Shown here: positions 19,212 through 24,547 of the stretch, piece by piece
How positions within the stretch are numbered: the first letter of the stretch is position 1
How the letters are laid out: each line of letters begins with the position of its first letter
Assembly: GCF_000611645.1 (NCBI RefSeq)
Contig: NW_014013056.1
Span: 1-24,547, forward strand
Direction of reading: 5' to 3'
Source: Monoraphidium neglectum
Lineage: Eukaryota; Chlorophyta; Chlorophyceae; Sphaeropleales; Selenastraceae
Length of the DNA: 24,547 nucleotides
The notes under the pieces: model-generated
The model's input: the letters and a program-made list of their open reading frames with translations, nothing else
Databases searched by the model: none
Told to the model about the DNA's origin: nothing
Position numbers and translations under genes: made by a program

Positions 19212-19264
19212 GCGTGTGCGTGCGTGCGTGCGTACGTGCGTGCGTGCGTGCGTGCGCGCGCGCG
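19181..19264. repeat. Compound microsatellite (TG)13 then TGCG repeats
   Basis: Lies in the presumed intron between E2 and E3 of R2. The same intron in R3 holds a longer pure TG run. R1 has only scattered TG. Confidence 0.92.
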
Positions 19265-19799
19265 CTCTGGCCATGCGTTACCTGTGTGGGTGCCTTGTTC
19301 ATGTGTGCCAGTCCTGCGGTGACGAGTTGGGCCCAGGCTGGCGATGTAGACGTGCGGGAGGAACGCTAAGGGGGGCTTTTGTCCCATTCATTTTGGCGTC
19401 TGGAGCAGCCACATGCCCCCTGCTCCCAAAAACAAACAATCTACGCCCCCCCCTCCCCACCCCATCTCGCAAACTTCCCCTGCGTATCACTTGCCCCATC
19501 GCGAGCAGGGCGGCCGACGCGGAACACTGCGCGATGCTGCTCGGCGCGTCAAGTGGGGCGTGGGCCTGCTGCAGTCCTCAGGTGAGCTAGGTGGCGCCGC
19601 GAGATCCTGGGCTCCTGGCTGGTCTTCTTCCATGTGCTCGCGCCTGGCAGCAGCAGGAACGATTCAAGGGCGACAACCCGCTGGTTGGCAATCAGGGGGT
19701 TGCGAGTGGGTGCTTCGCTTCGAAGCAATTCTCGAGGCTGCGGCAGCTATGTCGAGAGGCGGCAGGTCACGCACACCCAGCAAACCCATGCAAGCGCGA

Positions 19800-20940
19800 C
19801 CACCAGGCCCATCCAGGCGACCGCTGGCAGCCCACCACGCGCCGCACTTGGCTTGGCAGCACCGCAGGTTGCTGGCAGCCTCGAGGGCGTTCTTGGCAGC
19901 GGCCTCAACAGCCCCCAAAGCCCCAGCAGGCGGCAGCCGCAGCAGCGGCGGCGGCAGCGGGAGCGGCGGCGGCGCCAGCGGCAGCAGCTGCCGCCGCCGC
20001 CTTCACCGCGCACAGGCCAGGCCCCTCCCAATGTCGCGGCGCCGGCTTGCCACCGCCGCCGTCCGGCTTTGGGCTTTAGGCAGCGACGCCTGTGGTAGTT
20101 GGCGCTACTCTGGTGCAACGCAGGGTCATTATGTGCCAATCACTGCCCACCCCCCCTGATTCTGCTGCATGCAGGTCGCAGGCGTCGTCTCGCCCTTGGT
20201 GTCCTCCAGCTGAGCTGGCCGTGGGGAGCGCTTGTTGCCAATCAGGGTTGGCGGGTCAGGGCACAGCATCCGCGCAGAGGCCAGGGTGGGCCGGGGATCT
20301 GAATGGTGAGATTGGCGCGAAACGCGGGCAGTGAGCGGGGGACTGAAGTGCATCAATCAAAGGGCGGCAAGGTGTGACGCTACTCGCGGGCGCAGGCGTG
20401 GGCGCCACAGGTGGGCACGGCTGTTCCGCAAAGCCACGTCCTGCCAGTCCCTGCTGCCGTGCATTTATTTGCTAGGCAGCAACTAATTACGAAGACATGA
20501 TCACAATCAACAGCCCAGGCAAGGAAAGAGCGGAGGGGGGACTGGTTTAGTGGAGAGCGCCACGAGCATCAGGCCCCACTGCGGCTGTGTTGCGCCAGGA
20601 GTTTCGAAGGCTGCTCAGCCAGGTAGTCTTTTGCCTCTGCCCATCCCAAAAAATACATTTGCAGGCTGCCCCTGCCAGGCTGGGGTGCGCGCCAGCAATT
20701 GCGCAGGTTCAGGCTTGGAGGCTTGGTTTGTGCTGGCAGAACCCGAGTGGGAGTGCTGACAATCGGGCGGCCTTCCGACTTTGGAGGGCGAACTTAATCC
20801 CCTCCAAGCAGACGACTTTGACATTCTGGTGAGCAGGCTGATGTGTTGATGGTCCGGGTGTTGGCAGCGGTTCCTCGGATTTCCTGCGGTCCCAGCCTTG
20901 CGCGGTGCCTATCAACTGCCGGCCCCTTGAACATTGAATA
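19800..20940. other. Region between block R2 and unit D
   Basis: Apart from the triplet tract, no recognisable gene. An exon-like stretch at about 20777-20830 reads LPTLEGELNPLQADDFDIL before a possible donor CTG|GTGAGC, but an in-frame TGA lies just upstream and no acceptor fits well. Confidence 0.35.
19924..20001. repeat. CAG/CGG trinucleotide tract
   Basis: Mixed CAG, CGG and GCC triplets, self-complementary at its ends (GGCGGCGGC ... GCCGCCGCC). Any frame across it gives alanine, glycine or arginine runs, so it is not taken as coding. Confidence 0.85.
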
Positions 20941-20944
20941 TTGA

Positions 20945-21460
20945 GACTTGCCCGTTTGTTTAAGTCTCATTTCTGTAAAGTAAAAACGCAATGCAATCAC
21001 TTCCTGACTGGACGTGCACACATCAAGGTGACCCATAAGAGAGTGCCAGCGTCAGCCTGAGTAGACGAACGAAGGAGAATGGTACAGTATGCAGCAGGCC
21101 ATTTACACGATACGAGAAGTGCCGCCTTGGACCAACCTTGTCACTGGAAGGCCAGAGGGCCATGAAGCAGTCCTTGTGATCCAGCAAGCTATGACTGGAT
21201 ACCATGCGCGAGCTTAAACACATACATACGCATCTTGCACCACACTGAGAAGAGGCAGGGTGAGAGACGCAGGCTCACATGATGGTGCGCAAGGAAGGCT
21301 TCATGAACACACTCAGAACAGCCCAAACGGAACGTGCAAGCGCGCTGCAGGGAGGTGGTCGTTGATGAGGACAAGCAAGGCTGACGACCATGTGTCGGAT
21401 GTGTGGCGCAAAGCGGCGCGCCTCCCTAGCGCTGAGGAGAGCCGCAACGCTTGCACGCGG
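20945..21460 (-). repeat. 3' flank of gene D, duplicated at gene A
   Basis: Counterpart of 2885-3400, with an intact TGTAA at 21103-21107. Confidence 0.7.
21103..21107 (-). terminator. Poly(A) signal TGTAA of gene D
   Basis: TTACA on the plus strand, 354 bases after the stop, at the same relative place as in B and C although the flanks belong to the other subfamily. Confidence 0.45.
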
Positions 21461-22693
21461 TTAGCAGCCATAAGGCCTGGGTGCCTCAGCACCACCCCAC
21501 CTCATGTGCATACCAGTGTCAAAAGCAGAGTACGCGTGCTCAGCTCCAAAGGTTGCCCTCAGCGCAGCTTTGCCGCATTTGCCAAAGTCACGGCCGCTCA
21601 CACAAAGTGCAGTGAGGTGCGTCATGCTTGCTAGCGCCTTGGCGCCCTCGTCATCAATACGCAGGTTGCCCCCCACGTCAAGAGACACCAGGTTGGTCAA
21701 ACACGCCAGGGCCTTGACGCCGGGCGTGCCAATATTGGTGAAGTACAGGTCAAGCTTCGTGAGCGCCGTCAACGAGGTCAAAGCGACTGCGCCCGCATCA
21801 TGAATGCCGTTGTCACGCAAGGCAAGGTGCTCGAGGCTGACCAAGCCAGCCAGCCCACACGCGCCTGCTGATGACATCTGACTGCATGCGACCCCAAGGA
21901 AGTCGAGGCGTGGCAGGCAGCGCGCGAGCACAGCGGCACTCTCATCCGTCACACGGACCATTTCTTTGTCACGGAAATATTCTGGCGAAACCGACAGGGC
22001 ACGCAGGCTGGCTGCACGCGCGACCAGCGGGACGGCGTCCAACCGCCCATCGCCGCCGCCTTCCAACCACACTCCATGCAGGTGGAGGCGCGTGAGGCAT
22101 TGCAGTTCGCCAAGGGTGTCGCCGAGCCGCGGGTCAACCCCGGCGTGGCTGAACCTGAGGACCTCGAGCTGTGGCAGCGCGGTGAGGCAGCTGGGGTCAG
22201 GCAGCACCGTGTCCCACAGGTCCAACTCACGCAGGCCCGTCAGTGCAGACAGGGCCGCCATGTCGCCTGGGGCAAACGCGGGCTGCAACCAGCGAATGAA
22301 GAGAGTCTCTATCGCACCCAGGAGGGGCAGCGCCAAGGCCGCCTCTTCGCCCCGCGCAGCTGCCAACGCGTACTTTGCCGCTGCCGCTGCCTTCTCCATG
22401 TCACCATCCCGGGAGCTAAGGTCTGTGACTACATACAGCCAGCGCATGCGTGCGCCGTGTTTCATGAACACGGCGGCGCAAGCAAGGTGGATGCCCAGGG
22501 GAACGCTGGAGTGCACTAAAACGCCGCAGCATGCTGTGAGGGCGGCTCGCCGCGACGCTCGTGACACCCTGGACAGCGCCTTGAGGGGCTTGCGCTCGCA
22601 AAGCTGTGCGACCACTTCCAATGCTAAAGAAGGTGTGGTGAAGAAGGCGCCAGCGCATGGTGGAGGTTCGCAGCAGTTGAGATCACCCGACAT
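21461..22693 (-). CDS. F-box-like / LRR protein, paralogue D
   Basis: An intact 410-residue ORF starting MSGDLNCCEPPPCAGAFFTT. F-box-like residues are at about 22-55 (SLALEVVAQLCERKPLKALS), followed by the alanine-rich linker (AAAAAKYALAAARGEEAALA) and about ten LRRs ending LVSLDVGGNLRIDDEGAKAL and LTALCVSGRDF. The N-terminal 45 residues, the middle (LEGGGDGRLDAVPLVARAAS) and the C-terminus (MRWGGAEAPRPYGC) match A best. Residues about 90-155 (IRWLQPAFAPGDMAALSAL) match B and C, so the gene looks mosaic. The frame is open 50 codons further upstream to 22843, but the conserved start context places the ATG at 22693. TGTAA lies about 355 bases after the stop, and block R3 begins upstream. Confidence 0.82.
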   Translation of the reverse strand: MSGDLNCCEPPPCAGAFFTTPSLALEVVAQLCERKPLKALSRVSRASRRAALTACCGVLVHSSVPLGIHLACAAVFMKHGARMRWLYVVTDLSSRDGDMEKAAAAAKYALAAARGEEAALALPLLGAIETLFIRWLQPAFAPGDMAALSALTGLRELDLWDTVLPDPSCLTALPQLEVLRFSHAGVDPRLGDTLGELQCLTRLHLHGVWLEGGGDGRLDAVPLVARAASLRALSVSPEYFRDKEMVRVTDESAAVLARCLPRLDFLGVACSQMSSAGACGLAGLVSLEHLALRDNGIHDAGAVALTSLTALTKLDLYFTNIGTPGVKALACLTNLVSLDVGGNLRIDDEGAKALASMTHLTALCVSGRDFGKCGKAALRATFGAEHAYSAFDTGMHMRWGGAEAPRPYGC

Positions 22694-22754
22694 GATGTCA
22701 TAGGCTCTGCGTGGATTTATTGATTGCGAGGAGGTGTGAACACTGACGGCTGGG

Positions 22755-22789
22755 AGTACAGTACAGTGTGATATGATACCGGGTACCGT
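22755..22789. promoter_or_regulatory. GTACCG motifs upstream of gene D
   Basis: GTACAGTACAG and TACCGGGTACCGT lie 60-100 bases upstream of the D start codon. The matching site at gene B is TACCGGTA at 12854-12861, just right of the gap. Confidence 0.4.
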
Positions 22790-22970
22790 CAACACGCCAA
22801 CAAGAACATTACACGTCCGTGAACAGTCCATGAACAATGTCAACGCACCTTACATGTACCATTCAATGCCTGTCGTCCCGGAGATGCCTTTCAAGCCTGA
22901 TCTGCCCCTGCCAGGTGCAGCACTTGACGATCGCAGCGGCGCGCCCGCCCTGGCAGCGTAGACGCTCAGG

Positions 22971-23986
22971 ATGGACACGCTGCGTACGGCCCGCGCCTGG
23001 GTGATACCACGGCTGCGACTGATTGCCGACGACCGATGCGACAGCTGATGTGCCAGGTGCATGCGTAGGCGTCAGGTGAAATTGAGAGGGGGAGCGAGGG
23101 CAACGCGGGAGGGCAGGTCACGACCAATTGCATCCGGGGTGGCGTGCGGCATCGCTCGAGGAGCTGCCGCCGACTGCTAGGCTGTGACCTCTGCTTATTT
23201 TGTGGCTAGAGGCAACGGCTCAGCCTCGATGGGCCTGCCAGATGGCCATGCCGCTCAGATCAGGCAGCAAACCCCACTTGTGTCGATGCCGCACCGCCTG
23301 GATAATGGCAATGACGGCACCCCCTTGCTCACCCGCTGCGCCCCAACCCATGCGACTCCATACGTGACCTTGCCTGCGGTCCAGCCTGCAACCAGATCCA
23401 CAGCAGCAGCACAGGTTTCACAAGCCACCCAGGCTGCAATACAGTGCAGCGGCTGACCCATCTGCAAGCACTACTGGCAACGCGCCTTCAACCTGCGCCC
23501 AAGCCGCACTCATGCTGCAGTCCGCCCCAGCTGCTAGGCATGGTTGTAAGAGCTGCGCACGAGGTGGGTGGGTCAGCCATGGGTGTGCACATGAGTCTGT
23601 ATGGCGGGAGCAGTGAGAGCTAGCTAGGCCACCCTGTTGCCAGCTGTCAGTCATTTGCACCCACCTTATCCCAAGCACACCCAAGAGTTCCGCTGGGTGT
23701 CACCCCAAACAGGTTCCTTTGACGCCCACTCCCCCCCTCTCGCCCACCCACACGCGTCTGAAGCCAACCCGCACAACCCATGCTTGTCCATGCAGCGCCC
23801 GCCAAGCCTTGCTTTGTCAGTCATCGCTCAGTCAACCCTGGACACGGGCCATGCCCTGATCAAGGCAGTGGCGTCACCAGGCAGGTGAGCGCGCCTGCGG
23901 CTTCGTCCAAGCAATCATGCACAAACGCTCGAGCGCGTATGTGCATCCTTGCGGCCGCAGGTTCGGCTGCAGATGGGGTGTGCTCG

Positions 23987-24046
<60 letters not shown>

Positions 24047-24359
24047 GCGCACGTGCGCGCTGGCCATGTGTCACTTGTGTGGGTGCCTGGTGCATGTGCG
24101 ACAGTCTTGTGGTAAAGGGGTTTGCCCCGGCTGGCGATGTAGATTTGCGGCAGGAGCGCAAAGGGAGGCTTTTCTCCCTTACATTTTGGCGCCTGGAGCA
24201 GCCCAGCACACCCATCTGCCCCCCGCTCTCACAAACAAACAACAACCTACCCGCCCCCTCCCGATCCCACCCCGCCAACTTTCCTAACACAGCGATGTCC
24301 CCACAGCGACAGGGCATCGACACCAGGGGGCTGCGCGATGCCGCTGGGCGCCTAATGTG
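22971..24359 (+). pseudogene. Unrecognised spliced gene, copy R3
   Basis: Patches: MDTLRTARAWVIPRLRLIAD at 22971; an open stretch with RLDNGNDGTPLLTRCAPTHA; E1 at 23433-23563 (CNTVQRLTHLQALLATRLQP ... VVRAAHE|GTGGGT), open; E2 at 23796-23884 (RPPSLALSVIAQSTLDTGHA then LIKAVASPGR, donor GTGAGC), open and in phase with E1; E3 from the acceptor near 24309 (ASTPGGCAMPLGA), which meets TAA at about 24354. R3 has the best E1-E2 junction of the three copies. Product not recognised. Confidence 0.45.
23988..24041. repeat. Microsatellite (TG)27
   Basis: A pure TG run of 54 bases followed by GCGTGTGCGC, in the presumed intron after E2 of R3. Confidence 0.95.
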
Positions 24360-24547
24360 AGGCGTCGGCCTGCGGCAACGCTCCTGTGAGCTAGTTGGCG
24401 GCGCGAGACCCTCGGCTCCTGGCTGGTCTTCGTCCACTCTCGGGCGTGGGAGCAGCAGGATCGGCCTTGGGGCTGCACGCCGCTGGCTGGCAATCAGGCT
24501 TCCAGAGTGGATGCTGCGCTTGTGGTCGGCTGCCATCCTTTGCATGT

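Larger units (their letters stand above)
18203..19581 (+). pseudogene. Unrecognised spliced gene, copy R2
   Basis: Patches: MDTLGTALAWAIQMLRLIVD at 18203; an open stretch with RLDHGDDGAPLLTHCAPSLD; E1 at 18647-18778 (CNTSQRLTHVPALRAKRL), which carries one extra base relative to R1 and R3 and so slips frame; E2 at 19008-19096, with an in-frame TAG inside (SLALSVIT then stop); and E3 at 19509-19581 (AADAEHCAMLLGASSGAWAC then CSPQ|GTGAGC), which is open. E2 ends in phase 2 and E3 starts in the matching phase. Two lesions make this copy a pseudogene if the exon model is right. Confidence 0.45.
17821..19780. repeat. Dispersed block R2 (upstream of gene C)
   Basis: Homologous to R1 and R3 in the same orientation. 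It is the longest copy, with both the 18400-18600 part missing from R1 and the 17900-18180 part missing from R3. The ending matches R1 at CTGGTTGGCAATCAGGGGGT against CTGGCTGGCAACCAGGGGGT. Confidence 0.75.
22790..24547. repeat. Dispersed block R3 (upstream of gene D), runs to the window edge
   Basis: Homologous to R1 and R2 throughout. It lacks about 280 bp present in R2 near its start. The final bases (CGCCGCTGGCTGGCAATCAG) still match R1 at 14425 and R2 at 19680, so the block continues beyond the window. Confidence 0.75.

Noticed and set aside
19089..19387. Frames made of His/Thr/Arg or Val/Cys repeats at the TG microsatellite
   Set aside because: They are only translations of the dinucleotide repeat; the same applies at 23874-24545.
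22694..22843. N-terminal extension of gene D (50 residues)
   Set aside because: Same reason; it also overlaps the CGGTAC motif region.

Overview
The window looks like nuclear DNA of a green alga (Chlorophyta). It is GC-rich, with sparse genes, GT-AG introns (GTGCG/GTGAG donors, CAG acceptors), TGTAA poly(A) signals, long TG microsatellites and one assembly gap of 562 N (12284-12845). No operon, rRNA, tRNA or CRISPR array was seen. The organism assignment is inference from these features, not from a marker gene.

Layout. Positions 215-1275 (minus strand) hold the 5' exons of a spliced P-loop ATPase that runs off the left edge. The rest is a tandem array of four F-box-like/leucine-rich-repeat (LRR) genes, all on the minus strand: A (3401-4582), B (7819-9026), C (16452-17684) and D (21461-22693). 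A and D resemble each other most, as do B and C, and the resemblance extends into the 3' flanks. A, C and D are intact single-exon ORFs. B is one base short and frameshifted near 8750-8762. D looks mosaic: its ends are A-like, but about 70 residues near its front are B/C-like.

Upstream of B, C and D, and facing the other way, lies a second repeated block of about 1.5-2 kb (R1 12846-14530, R2 17776-19780, R3 22777-24547). Each block carries conserved exon-like patches on the plus strand, and each copy has a different lesion. I read these as three decaying copies of an unrecognised spliced gene, divergently paired with the LRR genes. A keeps only a short remnant of this block near 4805.

The 5' leader of gene B is split by a 3,107-bp transposon (9047-12153). 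It has a perfect 35-bp inverted terminus within imperfect arms of about 110-120 bp, and a perfect 9-bp target duplication, GTCTTGACA. These are Mutator-like (MULE) hallmarks. Inside is an exon-like piece of a P-loop protein with splice sites on both sides, so it may be a gene-capturing 'Pack-MULE'. The sequence beyond its right end, the gap and R1 are therefore the original upstream region of gene B.

The genes do not form an evident pathway. The array looks like a locally expanding and decaying F-box/LRR cluster, shaped by duplication, recombination between copies, transposon insertion and microsatellite growth.
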